DNA of 64,000 bases from Candidatus Bathyarchaeota archaeon (GCA_026014875.1 JAOZHO010000034.1:1-64000), one strand, 5' to 3'; shown: positions 51,613 to 60,596, counted from the first letter of the stretch. The notes: generated by a model not told the origin, from the sequence alone. A program made the numbers and translations.

Positions 51613-51902
51613 GCGACAAGAAAAGCGGCGAGGAATACATCTTCGAGCTGGCAGGCTACTTGGTCACTTGCGCCGCCATGGCCTTGTCAGGAGAACGGGA
51701 GGGCTCCCCCCGATACTCGGCTAACCGGTTCTTGATCGCTCTCAGGAAACTCGTCGATTCGCCTGTATACGTGGAAGGCCTTGCAGATGATCCGTTCCTG
51801 CGTGGGATAGTGGATAAGCTGGACGACATCAAGTTGGAGCATGAGGAGCTCCAGGGTCTCCAGATGGAGTTCGCCGTCGAAGCATCAAAACGCCTCGACT
51901 AA
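51609..51902 (+). CDS. small helical protein, possibly DUF6092
   Basis: A 97-residue, mostly helical protein coupled to the nitroreductase gene by a 4-bp overlap (GTG start). EEYIFELAGYLVTCAAMALSG and YSANRFLIALRKLVDS recall the DUF6092 pattern, but the match is from memory and weak. Coupling suggests a shared function with the nitroreductase, perhaps as partner subunit. Confidence 0.65.
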   Translation: MSDKKSGEEYIFELAGYLVTCAAMALSGEREGSPRYSANRFLIALRKLVDSPVYVEGLADDPFLRGIVDKLDDIKLEHEELQGLQMEFAVEASKRLD

Positions 51903-51912
51903 GAAAAGGGGT

Positions 51913-52650
51913 TTAGAAAAGGTCCCGGAAGATTCTCTTCGCGTTCTTTCCCAGCAGGAGCTCCCTGTAGACGGGGGCCAGCTTCAGGGTGCGGATCTCC
52001 TTCACCCCCAGCCCGGGGTGATTCTGAGGAGACTCGGATCCGAAGCAGATGCGGGTTGGCCCCAGGTCCTTTACGAGGCCCACGCCGCTGGTGATCCCGT
52101 TCCTGCCCCCGGTGTCTATGATGATGTTCCTGTGGGTTCTCATCAGCTCTTTTATCCGGGGCCAGAAGGTGTTGACCACGAGCCTCACCTCTGGAAACTT
52201 GTAGGCCAGCTGGTTGAGGCCATTGTAGTAGGTCTCCCGTCCCATGCTCTCGCTCTCCCCTGTCTCGCTGTTTGGGTTGTTGAAGAGGACCGGGAGGTTG
52301 TTATCCATGCAGGGCACCATGAACTCTATCTTCGGGCTCCTCCCGAATACCCGGTGGAACTCGGGGTCCAGCATCACCCCCTTCAGGCCGAGGCTGACGA
52401 TCCTCTCCACCTCCTCCAGGGCTCCATCCGCATTGGGGTCGACGCAGCCGAACCCTATGAGCCTGTCAGGGTGCTCCTTGACGACCGCGGCGATTCTATC
52501 GTTGACCTCCTGGATCTTCATGGACGGGAAAGGCATGACGAAAGTGACGTCGATACCATACTTTTCCATGTCCCTCAGGATCTCTTCGGGTGTCTGCTTG
52601 AAGTCCATGAGGGGGTGGTGGCCAATGTGGGCGTGGATGTCCACGATCAT
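51913..52650 (-). CDS. amidohydrolase-2 TIM-barrel hydrolase, pair 1 member B
   Basis: A 245-residue metal-dependent hydrolase or decarboxylase. HAHIGHHP at residues 6-13 is the metal site on strand 1, MLDPEFHRVFG comes mid-way and FGSESPQNHPGLGV holds the final catalytic Asp/Glu region. It ends LLGKNAKRIFRDLF. It overlaps member A (52650) by one base and is paralogous to 61322-62065 along its whole length. Reaction unknown; the family includes aromatic-acid decarboxylases and lactonases. Confidence 0.87.
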   Translation of the reverse strand: MIVDIHAHIGHHPLMDFKQTPEEILRDMEKYGIDVTFVMPFPSMKIQEVNDRIAAVVKEHPDRLIGFGCVDPNADGALEEVERIVSLGLKGVMLDPEFHRVFGRSPKIEFMVPCMDNNLPVLFNNPNSETGESESMGRETYYNGLNQLAYKFPEVRLVVNTFWPRIKELMRTHRNIIIDTGGRNGITSGVGLVKDLGPTRICFGSESPQNHPGLGVKEIRTLKLAPVYRELLLGKNAKRIFRDLF

Positions 52651-53402
52651 TAGGCATCAACCCCCAGGAGCTTGGCCGCGGAATTCCCGAGGACAAGCTT
52701 TTCCTGTTCCTCCGGAAGGTCGGCGAAGCGGACTGCGTCCAGCATGAGCCCCATGTAGTCCCCCGCCTTCTCGAAACGGCTCCCGTATCCCCCGTTGGCG
52801 GAGTCGGAGCCGAACATCACCTTCTCGGCGCCTATGCGCTCCACCGCCTGTTTGATGGCGTAGGGGTTGGAGTAGCAGGTCTCCAGGTAGATGTTGGGGT
52901 TCTTTTCAGCCATCTTGGTGCTGAGGAGCTCGGAGTCGAAGCATGTGCCTCCGCCCATGTGGAGTATGACTGTTTTCACCTTGGGGAAGCTGTTGGCTAT
53001 GTCCCCGATGATGTAGGGATGGTTCCTGATGCTGTGATCAGAGTGAACGGCCACCACGGCACCATGCCTCTCAGCGATCTCCATCATGGGATACATGAAC
53101 CGTGCGACAGCGTGAGTGTGCCCCACCTTCACTCCTTTCCACTTGTATTCACCCAGGTACTTATCCACCAGCTCGAGCCCCACCTCCTCGTAGCTGGGGG
53201 CGAAATTCACGAAAGGAATGAATCTGTCTGGATGCTCCTCCGCCGACTTGGCTACGAAGGCGTTATCCTCAGCGTCCCCGAAGACACCGAAGACCACGGC
53301 TATGTCCACCCCCGCGGCGTCCATGTCGTCGATGAGAAGAGTAGCGGGCCCCGTGGGCTTCCAGCGCTGGGACAAATGGCAGTGAGCGTCTATAACAACC
53401 AA
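52650..53402 (-). CDS. amidohydrolase-2 TIM-barrel hydrolase, pair 1 member A
   Basis: A 250-residue metal-dependent hydrolase. DAHCHLS at 5-11 is the first metal motif, VKVGHTHAVARF and VAVHSDHSI supply mid-barrel His residues, and MFGSDSANGGYG the last Asp. A 69-residue stretch (HSDHSIRN... to ...AIKQAVE) is identical to that in member A of pair 2, and its DNA (52839-53045) differs at only about seven synonymous sites, far less than the flanks. It is divergent from the M55 peptidase gene. Confidence 0.88.
   Translation of the reverse strand: MVVIDAHCHLSQRWKPTGPATLLIDDMDAAGVDIAVVFGVFGDAEDNAFVAKSAEEHPDRFIPFVNFAPSYEEVGLELVDKYLGEYKWKGVKVGHTHAVARFMYPMMEIAERHGAVVAVHSDHSIRNHPYIIGDIANSFPKVKTVILHMGGGTCFDSELLSTKMAEKNPNIYLETCYSNPYAIKQAVERIGAEKVMFGSDSANGGYGSRFEKAGDYMGLMLDAVRFADLPEEQEKLVLGNSAAKLLGVDA
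52839..53045 (-). repeat. 207-nt near-identical block shared with 60930-61136
   Basis: The block lies inside amidohydrolase A1 and matches the inverted block in A2. By eye I count seven differences in 207 nt, all synonymous, whereas the adjoining coding sequence differs at many amino-acid positions. This is the mark of recent gene conversion or recombination between the two loci. Confidence 0.8.
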
Positions 53403-53584
53403 TTAATTCAACACTCCTAACGCAGATACCACGCTCTTCTCGTTATTAAGATCGAGGACTTTAACCTCGGGCTAACAAAGGGGGACGATAAAAAGGGAAG
53501 ATCCAAGATGGAAACGGCGGAGCTTCTTGCGTATACCCTAAAAAAAATTAAATAAAATGCAGGCGAAATCTGCTCTGGTACGTT

Positions 53585-54412
53585 ATGAAAGTCTACATCT
53601 CATTCGACATGGAAGGAGTATCTGGAATAGCAGGCGGGGGAATGACGGGGCCAAACCCCCGCACTCCCTCCGCCTACCCCAGAGGCCAGAGATTCTCCAC
53701 GGACGACGTGAAGGCGGCCATCGATGGGGTTCTCGAGGTCGATCCGGACGCTGAGATCTGGTTCAACGACGCCCACGGAAAATCGATGAACGTCTACTTC
53801 GAGGAGTTCCCGGAGAACGTTAAGATAGTCATCAACTCGGCGGAGCTCTTCGACGAGGCCCTCGGGATAGATGAAACCTTCGACGCCCTCATCTGCATCG
53901 GCTCCCACGGCCATCTCCTACAGGCCGACGGGGTGCTCAGCCATATCTGGGATGTCAGGGCGTTGGAGTATAACGGGAAGAGCCTAACGGAGACGTGCCT
54001 CAACGCATCCTTGGCGGGTTACTACAAGGTTCCCCTCGTGATGATCTCGGGGGACGAGGACAGCATGGAGTACATATCGGAGAACATAGGGACCGGGTTC
54101 GCGACTGCCTCCGTCAAGAAGGGGATAGGCAGGTACGCTGCGGTGTCCCTGCACCCGAAGAAGGCTCAGAAGCTCATCAAGGCGGCGGTCATCGACGGCC
54201 TGAAGAGGCTTCACGAGATTCCGCCCTTCGAGTTCGAGACCCCCATCACCGTGGATATCGCCTACAAGGACCATGGCGGGGCCTTCAACAACATGTTCTT
54301 CATGCCCCAGGACGAGAGGGTCTCAGGCGACAAGGTCAGGTTCACCGCGGCAAACGCCAAAGAGGCATATTACGGCTTCCTGGCCCGGGATAAGTTGAGC
54401 AAGAACAAGTAG
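53585..54412 (+). CDS. M55 family D-aminopeptidase (DppA-like)
   Basis: A 275-residue zinc peptidase of the DppA family, which removes N-terminal D-residues from peptides. SFDMEGVSGI at 6-15 has the Asp8/Glu10 zinc ligands; WFNDAHGKSMN near 59 and GSHGHLLQADG near 102 carry the His ligands; ETCLNASLAGYYKVPLVMISGD is the family core, given here in part. Full-length. The AT-rich AAAAAAAATTAAATAAAA at 53539-53556 is the likely promoter. Divergent from the amidohydrolase pair. Confidence 0.93.
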   Translation: MKVYISFDMEGVSGIAGGGMTGPNPRTPSAYPRGQRFSTDDVKAAIDGVLEVDPDAEIWFNDAHGKSMNVYFEEFPENVKIVINSAELFDEALGIDETFDALICIGSHGHLLQADGVLSHIWDVRALEYNGKSLTETCLNASLAGYYKVPLVMISGDEDSMEYISENIGTGFATASVKKGIGRYAAVSLHPKKAQKLIKAAVIDGLKRLHEIPPFEFETPITVDIAYKDHGGAFNNMFFMPQDERVSGDKVRFTAANAKEAYYGFLARDKLSKNK

Positions 54413-54432
54413 CACGGGGTTAATCCCCCTTC

Positions 54433-54440
54433 CTTTTTTC
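54433..54440 (+). terminator. oligo-T terminator after the M55 gene
   Basis: CCTTTTTTCC about 25 nt after the stop codon. Confidence 0.4.
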
Positions 54441-54467
54441 CTCATCCCCCTCGAAAACTGAAAAGCA

Positions 54468-54477
54468 ATTTAAACCC
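54468..54477 (+). promoter_or_regulatory. TATA box of the D-aminoacylase gene
   Basis: CAATTTAAAC is centred 30 nt before TTG 54503 and supports this non-ATG start. Confidence 0.5.
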
Positions 54478-54502
54478 AGAGACTGGATCTCATTGGATCG
54501 CC

Positions 54503-56083
54503 TTGGATTTTGATATTCTCATTGTTAATGGTCGCGTTGTTGATGGAGCGGGGAATCCCTGGTTTAAAGCGGACGTGGGTATCACAGGGGAAAGCATCAG
54601 TGCCATAGGTAAGCTGCATGACTCCGGTGCCGGGAGGACCATCGACGCTGAGGGGCTCGTCGTGGCCCCCGGGTTCATCGATATCCACGGCCACTCAAGC
54701 TACTCGGTGCTCATCGACCCGAGGGTGGAGAGCAAGGTCAGACAAGGCGTCACCACGGAGGTCTCGGGGAACTGTGGCACGTCCCCGGCCCCGATGAGTG
54801 GGGCCGTGAGGGAGTACCGGGAGACGTTCATGCGGGCCCAGCTTCCCGAGGGTTTCGACCTTGACTGGGAAACCATGGGAGAGTATCTCGACAAGATAGA
54901 CGAACGGGGCGCCGCATTCAACGTTGTTCCCCTCGTCGGCCAGGGGAGCGTCCGCCAGAACGTGATGGGATTCGAGGACCGGCAGACCACGAAGGGGGAG
55001 CTGGAGGAGATGCGAGACCTGATAGCCGGAGCGTTGAATGATGGAGCCTGGGGCATGTCCTCGGGCCTGGTCACCACCCCCAGCTGCTACGCGGATACCG
55101 ATGAGCTCACCGAGCTGGCCAAGGTGGTCGCGGAGCACCGCGGAGTCTACTATATCCACCTACGGGGGGAGAGCGAGACCCTATTCGAGGCGCTTGATGA
55201 GGCCTTCGAGATCGGGAGAAGGTCTGGGGTATCCCTGGAGATAGTCCACTTCAAGGCATCTGGGAGGGATAACTGGGGAAACACCGAGGAGGGACTGAGA
55301 AGAATCGAGGAAGCCCGAGCCCAGGGGCTGGACATCACCCTCGACCAGTATCCCTACATCGCCTCGAGCATCGGCCTCTCGGCCCTCATACCTCCATGGG
55401 CGCATGAGGGGGGAAACGACAGGCTCCTAGAGAGGCTGAGGGACCCCAAAGTCCGCAGGAGGATCAAGGAAGGCCCGACCAGGCTCACCAACGAGCTCGA
55501 CGACGTGTTGATCTCCTTCGCCAAGAACAACCCAGATTATGAGGGGAAAAGGGTCACCGAGATCGCAAGAATGAAGGATAAGGATCCGATGGATACCGTG
55601 TTCGATCTGCTGCTGGCGGAGAACGCCCAGGCGGGGATGGTCGTTTTCGGGATGTCCGAGGAGGACGTCGAGCGGGTGATGCGCAGCCCCTACATGATGG
55701 TCTGCTCCGACGGCCTGGGTGTGTCGCCCAGTGGTACGCACAATAGGGGGAAGCCCCATCCCCGATACTACGGGGCGTTTCCCCGGGTTCTCAGCCGCTA
55801 CGTCAGGGAGAAGGGTGTCCTGAGCCTCCAGGAGGCCGTGAGGAAGATGACCTCTCTGCCGGCCCAGAGAATTGGCCTCAGGGACAGGGGTCTCCTGAGG
55901 GAGGGTTTCAAGGCCGATGTTGTCCTGTTCGACCCTGAGACTGTGAACGACGAAGCTACTTTCATCGATCCGCACCGGTTTCCTAAGGGAATACCCTATG
56001 TGATGGTGAATGGGGGCCTCGTCGTTGATGGTGGCGATCAGACGGGAGCGCTTCCCGGGCAGGTCCTACGTAAGCCCTGCTAA
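54503..56083 (+). CDS. N-acyl-D-amino-acid deacylase (D-aminoacylase)
   Basis: A 526-residue amidohydrolase that releases D-amino acids from N-acyl-D-amino acids. GFIDIHGHSSYSVL holds His62 and His64; VSGNCGTSPAP holds the conserved Cys91 metal ligand of D-aminoacylases; HLRGESETLFEALDEA and VHFKASGRDNWG (with the Lys region) and the final SDGLGVSPSGTHNRGKPHPR follow the family. TTG start supported by the TATA box. It is next to the M55 D-aminopeptidase and so points to D-residue metabolism. Confidence 0.93.
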   Translation: MDFDILIVNGRVVDGAGNPWFKADVGITGESISAIGKLHDSGAGRTIDAEGLVVAPGFIDIHGHSSYSVLIDPRVESKVRQGVTTEVSGNCGTSPAPMSGAVREYRETFMRAQLPEGFDLDWETMGEYLDKIDERGAAFNVVPLVGQGSVRQNVMGFEDRQTTKGELEEMRDLIAGALNDGAWGMSSGLVTTPSCYADTDELTELAKVVAEHRGVYYIHLRGESETLFEALDEAFEIGRRSGVSLEIVHFKASGRDNWGNTEEGLRRIEEARAQGLDITLDQYPYIASSIGLSALIPPWAHEGGNDRLLERLRDPKVRRRIKEGPTRLTNELDDVLISFAKNNPDYEGKRVTEIARMKDKDPMDTVFDLLLAENAQAGMVVFGMSEEDVERVMRSPYMMVCSDGLGVSPSGTHNRGKPHPRYYGAFPRVLSRYVREKGVLSLQEAVRKMTSLPAQRIGLRDRGLLREGFKADVVLFDPETVNDEATFIDPHRFPKGIPYVMVNGGLVVDGGDQTGALPGQVLRKPC

Positions 56084-56262
56084 GTGCTCCTTTTTCCTCC
56101 TGCGGCCTATCCTCCGATACAGGCGCATTCAGGTTAACTAATGGGTTTAGGGTAGACTTGGTGGGAAACCCCGCCTAGGGTTCATCAGTAAGCATTTTTG
56201 GGTTTATCCGGCAGGGAGTGATCTGGCTGAATTAAAATAAAAAAGAAGGAAATTTGTTTTGT
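56084..56262. other. convergent spacer
   Basis: The spacer between two converging genes. The T5 run at 56090-56095 may end the D-aminoacylase transcript; on the minus strand AT-rich sequence at 56232-56262 lies after the solute-binding gene. No gene seen. Confidence 0.35.
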
Positions 56263-58686
56263 TTAAGGAGTCTTTTCCAGTGTGTAGATCCAGCCAGGAT
56301 CGGTGATCCAGGCTATGCTGTACTGGAATCCGGAGACGTAGTCATGTGCAGCGAAGAATGCTGGAGTGTATACTGTTAGGATTCCCGGAACATCCTCTTC
56401 GAGGAGCACCTGGGCATCAATGTACAGTTGTTCCTGCAATTCTAGGTCTGCGGTTGCCGTTGCTTCTTCAAGCAGGGCGTCAGTTACGTCGTTTACGTAA
56501 CCGAAGCTGCCTGCGTATCCGTGTGCAGCTCCGAAGACGTTCTGGATGTAGTAGGCGTCTGGTCCGTTCTCTGCCACCATGGTCCCTATCGGCGTACCTC
56601 CGCCGACCAGGTCACCCCAAGTCGTTACGACGGGGATTACCACGAATTTGGGGTTGATGGATGCCAGAGAGTCCGCTATCAGAGTGCCGAGGACACCACC
56701 GGTATCCGCAGCCCATGCCTGATATGCGTACGTAATCTGGAAGCCTTCATCCCAGTACTTCCCGTCGTATGCCAGCTTGAACTCCTCCTCTGCTTTCACA
56801 GGGTCGTACGTGAAGGGGAAGCCCTCATAGTATCCCGGCCAACCAGGGTTTAGGACACCCTTGGCGGGCTCGGCCCATCCCAGATAGACCTCATTTACGT
56901 AGGTCTCGTAGGGGATGGCGTATGAGAACGCTCTCCTCATGTGTACGTCTGCACTGAAGAAGTCCGATGGCACCTCGTTGTCAGGTGGCGCAGCGTTTAT
57001 GTCGAAGTCGAAGCCGAAGTAGCAGACCTCAACGAATCCCTCCTGCTTGATGGGGGTCACATAAGTCTGCGAAGAAGCCGGTAGTGCGATTATCTGCTCT
57101 GCCTGTACAGGTGAGGCTGGAGACATCGCGTCGATGTCGCCCTGCCTGAACATCAGGTACTTGGTTGACCACTCTAAGATGTTGAGGCTGAGTATGGTCT
57201 CCTCTGGAGCCGCACCCTGCCAGTAGTCATCGAATCTCACAAGCTGGATCCTCTCGTTCTTGGACCACTCATCTACCATGAATGGGCCTGAACCGATGAC
57301 CCCCTTGCCAGCGATGATCGCGTCAACGTCCTCGAAGGCTGGGTCGATAGTGTCGGACCAGTCTCGAGTGTCTCCCAAGAACCATGAACCAGCTGCCTCG
57401 GCTGCCGCTTGCTGTATGATGCCTCTGCCTGGATATGCCACCGTGAACAAGAATGGCCCATAAGTTTGGGTGAGCACGAACACGACGGTATCGTCACCGT
57501 CTGCGTATATGTGCTCCTCAAGCATCTCGACGGTGATAGGATCACCGAATTCGATGCCTAGGAGGGGTTTCACTAAAAGTGCTCCCCAGCTCCTTCCCGT
57601 ACCCATGCTCCGGCGCCATGTATAGACGACATCGTCTGCAGTTACCTCCGACCCGTCCCAGAACTTGACGCCATCCCTCAAGGTGAAGGTGTATGTCAAG
57701 CCATCTGAGGAGACCTCAAGTGCCTCCGCGATACCGCCCTCAAGTGTGGGCACTGTCGATCCGGGTAGGAACTTCATCAGAGTGTCGAACAGAGCTAGGT
57801 CGACCCATCTTCCGACGTTTCCCTCGGAAATTCTCAGGGGCTCAAGGTTCGAAGGAGCGCCCATCGCCATAACCAAAGTATCGGGATTCTTCACGATACC
57901 CTGGTAGTCTACGGGCTCCTCAGTAACGATGATTGTCCGACCTACAGAGTCAGATTTTCCGTTGAGTGCATCTTTGACCGTCAGGATAACGAAGTAGCTC
58001 CCTGCATCGTCATAGGTGAAACTTGTGGTCTCACCATCGACCATGGTGCCCTCTCCGAAATCCCAACTCCAAGCGTTGACGTTTGGTGTGTATGCCTGAA
58101 TCTCTCCCCTCCGGTCCCGATAGTGATAGGAGGAAGCTCCATCGAGTCCTACCGGCTCACCCACCTCGAGAACCGAGGCATTTGCGCCAATAATGGCTAC
58201 AGGAGGAAGCTCAAGACTGAGCTCAAGGACCTCTTCCCTATCAACTTTGAGGAATATCGGAGCAGTTATGGTGTCAGCCTTACCACCTACGTCGTCCTCG
58301 GCCTCCACGTAAATTACGTAGTAACCGGGGAGATCGTAGCTGTGTCTAGCGGTCTCACCCACTCCTGTCGTTCCATCGCCGAAGTACCAGACGTACTCCT
58401 CGATCTCTCCATCCGGGTCGATCGATCCCTTAGCGCTGAACAGAACAGACTCCCCGACTTCGGCTGAAGTCGAGTAGCCTATCGAAGCAACTACGGGGAC
58501 CTTGTTGTCCGGGGGAGGAGTCGGGCTAGGAGCGGGAGTCGGGCTAGGAGTTGGACTGGGGCTAGGACTAGGTGATGGTGTAGGTGCTGGCCTTGTGAAG
58601 TACCAAAGACCCGCGGCGACCACGATGATCACCACGACTGCGATGATTAGTGTGTTGTTATTTGAACTTGCTTTTCTTGAACGCAT
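56263..58686 (-). CDS. ABC-type peptide solute-binding protein with two PKD domains
   Basis: An 807-residue surface protein. Residues 12-30 are a membrane anchor; 33-59 a Pro/Ser/Thr linker; 64-148 a first PKD domain (YFGDGTTG at 101-108); 162-255 a second (WDFGEG at 208-213); 267-807 a family 5 solute-binding domain (LEPLRISEGNVGRWVDLAL, FTLRDGVKFWDGSEVTADDV-like in parts, DPVKAEEEF). It should bind peptides at the cell surface. Single PKD or none is the norm. No permease or ATPase gene is in the window. Codon use is more AT-rich and varied than in the core genes, which may indicate transfer. Confidence 0.9.
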   Translation of the reverse strand: MRSRKASSNNNTLIIAVVVIIVVAAGLWYFTRPAPTPSPSPSPSPTPSPTPAPSPTPPPDNKVPVVASIGYSTSAEVGESVLFSAKGSIDPDGEIEEYVWYFGDGTTGVGETARHSYDLPGYYVIYVEAEDDVGGKADTITAPIFLKVDREEVLELSLELPPVAIIGANASVLEVGEPVGLDGASSYHYRDRRGEIQAYTPNVNAWSWDFGEGTMVDGETTSFTYDDAGSYFVILTVKDALNGKSDSVGRTIIVTEEPVDYQGIVKNPDTLVMAMGAPSNLEPLRISEGNVGRWVDLALFDTLMKFLPGSTVPTLEGGIAEALEVSSDGLTYTFTLRDGVKFWDGSEVTADDVVYTWRRSMGTGRSWGALLVKPLLGIEFGDPITVEMLEEHIYADGDDTVVFVLTQTYGPFLFTVAYPGRGIIQQAAAEAAGSWFLGDTRDWSDTIDPAFEDVDAIIAGKGVIGSGPFMVDEWSKNERIQLVRFDDYWQGAAPEETILSLNILEWSTKYLMFRQGDIDAMSPASPVQAEQIIALPASSQTYVTPIKQEGFVEVCYFGFDFDINAAPPDNEVPSDFFSADVHMRRAFSYAIPYETYVNEVYLGWAEPAKGVLNPGWPGYYEGFPFTYDPVKAEEEFKLAYDGKYWDEGFQITYAYQAWAADTGGVLGTLIADSLASINPKFVVIPVVTTWGDLVGGGTPIGTMVAENGPDAYYIQNVFGAAHGYAGSFGYVNDVTDALLEEATATADLELQEQLYIDAQVLLEEDVPGILTVYTPAFFAAHDYVSGFQYSIAWITDPGWIYTLEKTP
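58500..58590 (-). repeat. low-complexity Pro/Ser/Thr linker-coding repeat
   Basis: Iterations of GTCGGGCTAGGAG-like units encode the PSPSPTPSP linker of the solute-binding protein. Such tracts are prone to length change; here the frame is intact. Confidence 0.7.
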
Positions 58687-58730
58687 TTTTTCATCTCTTC
58701 CTTAGTCTACGCTATTACCCGTTGGAACGT

Positions 58731-58744
58731 TTTAAATATTTTTT
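58731..58744 (-). promoter_or_regulatory. TATA box of the solute-binding protein gene
   Basis: On the minus strand AAAAAATATTTAAA lies about 50 nt before ATG 58686, followed by AAGGAAGAGATG as ribosome binding region. Confidence 0.5.
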
Positions 58745-58888
58745 GTTTCACCGGCCTTGAATCGCCGTTTATTGCATCTTTCGTGCAAAATATTAAGGGA
58801 CTATGCCCCCCATCTAGGGTATTTTTTATGTTAATAGTATCTAAAGTATTTATCCAAATATTTATGAAAAACAGATATTCCCTTTATT

Positions 58889-58917
58889 AAAAAAAAGGAG
58901 GAGGTCCCCAACCTCCT
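58889..58917 (-). terminator. hairpin plus T8 terminator of the flavoenzyme gene
   Basis: On the minus strand AGGAGGT - TGGGG - ACCTCCT forms a perfect 7-bp stem, followed by CC and T8. It lies 25 bp after the stop codon of the DAO-type gene. Bacterial-style intrinsic terminators of this quality are uncommon in archaea. Confidence 0.65.
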
Positions 58918-58941
58918 ACTCGAGTCTCCTCGGAACCTAGA

Positions 58942-60087
58942 TTATTTGAATCTGCTCGGATTGAAACTGTCGAGCAGGGGATCCCCTTCATCCTTCATGA
59001 TGTAGTTGGTGAGTATCCTGCCTGTGTCGGGGGCCAGGATGACGCCGTTGCCACTCATGCCCGTAGCCACCAGGAAACCCTCCACATCAGACTCACCGAC
59101 TATCGGCAGCTTGTCAGTGGTCACAGACCTGTAGCCTAGCCAGTCGTTCACGAGCTGGGCGTCGAGGAGCTTGGGAACGCTCTCCGCCAGCCTCTCGGTG
59201 AGGAAGTCGAAGAAGTACTCTTCGGTGCCGCCGCTGAGGGACAGCTCGTCGGGGTCCCATACCCCCGTCTCGATTGCCTTGCCATAGTCCATGGCCATGT
59301 GGCTCTTGCAGACAAAGACCGCACGACCCTCTGACCGGGCATACCAGTGGGGATATTTGAGGATAGGGAACTCGTAGTCGAGAGGCTCATCAGTCTTCAG
59401 GATGAACACCTCGGCCTTAGTGTGAACCAGCGGGAGATCGAGACCCACCAGAGCCCCAACCTTGTTGGACCAGGGCCCAGCCGCGCAGACCACAAGGTCG
59501 AAGTCATAGTCGCCCTTCGAGGACTTTATTCCGCTTACCGCGCCGTCTTTGGTCAGGATCTCGTTCACATTTGCGTGAGTGATGAACTTGGCGCCCTGCT
59601 CCCTAGCCCACCTCGCGTAGATGAGGGAGGCAGCCGTAGGGTTGTTGTAGCCGTCGTCCGGGGTCCAGGCTCCGCCCAGCAGCCCCTCAGGGGTCAGGTC
59701 TGGGAGGTATTTCACCAGCCCTTCCGGATCCTCGATGAACTCGGCGTTGAACCCCGCCTTCTGACTCGCCTCGACGTGCATCTTCGCCCTCTTCATCTCG
59801 TCCTCGGTGGGGCTGACGACGAGGGTTCCAGACTGCACGAACTCGCTCTCATTGTGGGTGTCCTCGTTCATCTTCTTGTAAGTGTTCAGGCAGGTGACTC
59901 TCTGCTCGAAGAACTCGTAAGGTAGCGAGTCATCGATGAGGCAAAGGGTACCAGCAGACTTGGCCGTTGTGCCCGAACCAATCTGATTCTTCTCGAAGAC
60001 AACAACGTCCGCGTCGTCGTGCTTGGTTAGATGGTAGGCGAGGGCGGTCCCGATGATCCCTGCGCCGATTATTCCAATCTTTTTCAA
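58942..60087 (-). CDS. FAD-dependent oxidoreductase, DAO family
   Basis: A 381-residue flavoenzyme. The dinucleotide motif IIGAGIIGTALAYHL starts at residue 5; GTTAKSAGTLC, VVCAAGPWSNKVG and near the C-terminus LPIVGESDVEGFLVATGMSGNGVILAP are typical of the D-amino acid oxidase/sarcosine/glycine oxidase group. TTG 60087 is chosen because AGGTGA stands 8 nt before it; an upstream ATG would add an unrelated leader. Given its neighbours, oxidation of D-amino acids or other amines is likely, with an unknown acceptor if the host is anaerobic. Confidence 0.87.
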   Translation of the reverse strand: MKKIGIIGAGIIGTALAYHLTKHDDADVVVFEKNQIGSGTTAKSAGTLCLIDDSLPYEFFEQRVTCLNTYKKMNEDTHNESEFVQSGTLVVSPTEDEMKRAKMHVEASQKAGFNAEFIEDPEGLVKYLPDLTPEGLLGGAWTPDDGYNNPTAASLIYARWAREQGAKFITHANVNEILTKDGAVSGIKSSKGDYDFDLVVCAAGPWSNKVGALVGLDLPLVHTKAEVFILKTDEPLDYEFPILKYPHWYARSEGRAVFVCKSHMAMDYGKAIETGVWDPDELSLSGGTEEYFFDFLTERLAESVPKLLDAQLVNDWLGYRSVTTDKLPIVGESDVEGFLVATGMSGNGVILAPDTGRILTNYIMKDEGDPLLDSFNPSRFK

Positions 60088-60197
60088 AACAATTTCACCT
60101 TTGAATACAGCATGGATAACTAATCTCATTGATAAAAGGTTTCTCAATAAAGACGAAGATCCGATTACTTGTGAGAAAAACTCCATCTTTTCTCAGG

Positions 60198-60431
60198 TCA
60201 TGAGATACTCATGAAAAAGGGAAGGGGATGTAATCTTTGAAAGACGGCGGGGGAGTCGATAAGGTAGACCTCGTCCGCCCTTGCCTCGACTGCTCCCCGG
60301 GCAACAGCGTTGATGTCTCCCGTGGAGAGGACTTTACTCTGCTCGTAGAACTGCGGTGTTCGACCGGTCTATTCTGTCTCCAACACTATGCCTGTGACTC
60401 CCTCTAGATCGAAGATTCTTATTTTCCTCAA
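60198..60431 (-). pseudogene. relic of an M55 D-aminopeptidase gene
   Basis: From TTG 60431 the minus strand reads RIFDLEGVTGIVLETE, a TAG stop (60371-60369), then in the same frame FYEQSKVLSTGDINAVARG and VEARADEVYLIDSPAVF, after which homology stops and the frame ends at 60198. FDxEGVxGI and the ST.D...A..G pattern match the M55 N-terminus (compare 53585-54412), but the third segment has lost the D-x-H-G zinc motif and the remaining 200 residues are absent. The fragment is divergent from amidohydrolase A2, like the intact M55 gene from A1. Confidence 0.7.
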
Positions 60432-60596
60432 TTTATTTCACTCCAAGAATATCTCTAACAAATGCGCACGCATGCTCTATTTTATTTCCTCCTCCATAAT
60501 GTGCAGGATTTTCGATATATTCTTGAGTACGCATAAACTAAATCTGTGAAGGCTCAAATACCGTGGAGACACTAAGAATGCCTAGGAGACCTGATT
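60432..60596. promoter_or_regulatory. spacer with promoter of amidohydrolase pair 2
   Basis: An AT-rich 165-bp spacer between the M55 relic and A2. CTCTATTTTATTTCC (60475-60489) and TCGATATATTCTTG (60513-60526) are TATA-like; AGGAG at 60584-60588 is the ribosome binding site 8 nt before TTG 60597. Confidence 0.4.

Noticed and set aside
58500-58590. Iterated short repeat considered as a CRISPR-like or minisatellite array
   Set aside because: It is the coding sequence of a Pro/Ser/Thr linker in a continuous reading frame, without spacers.
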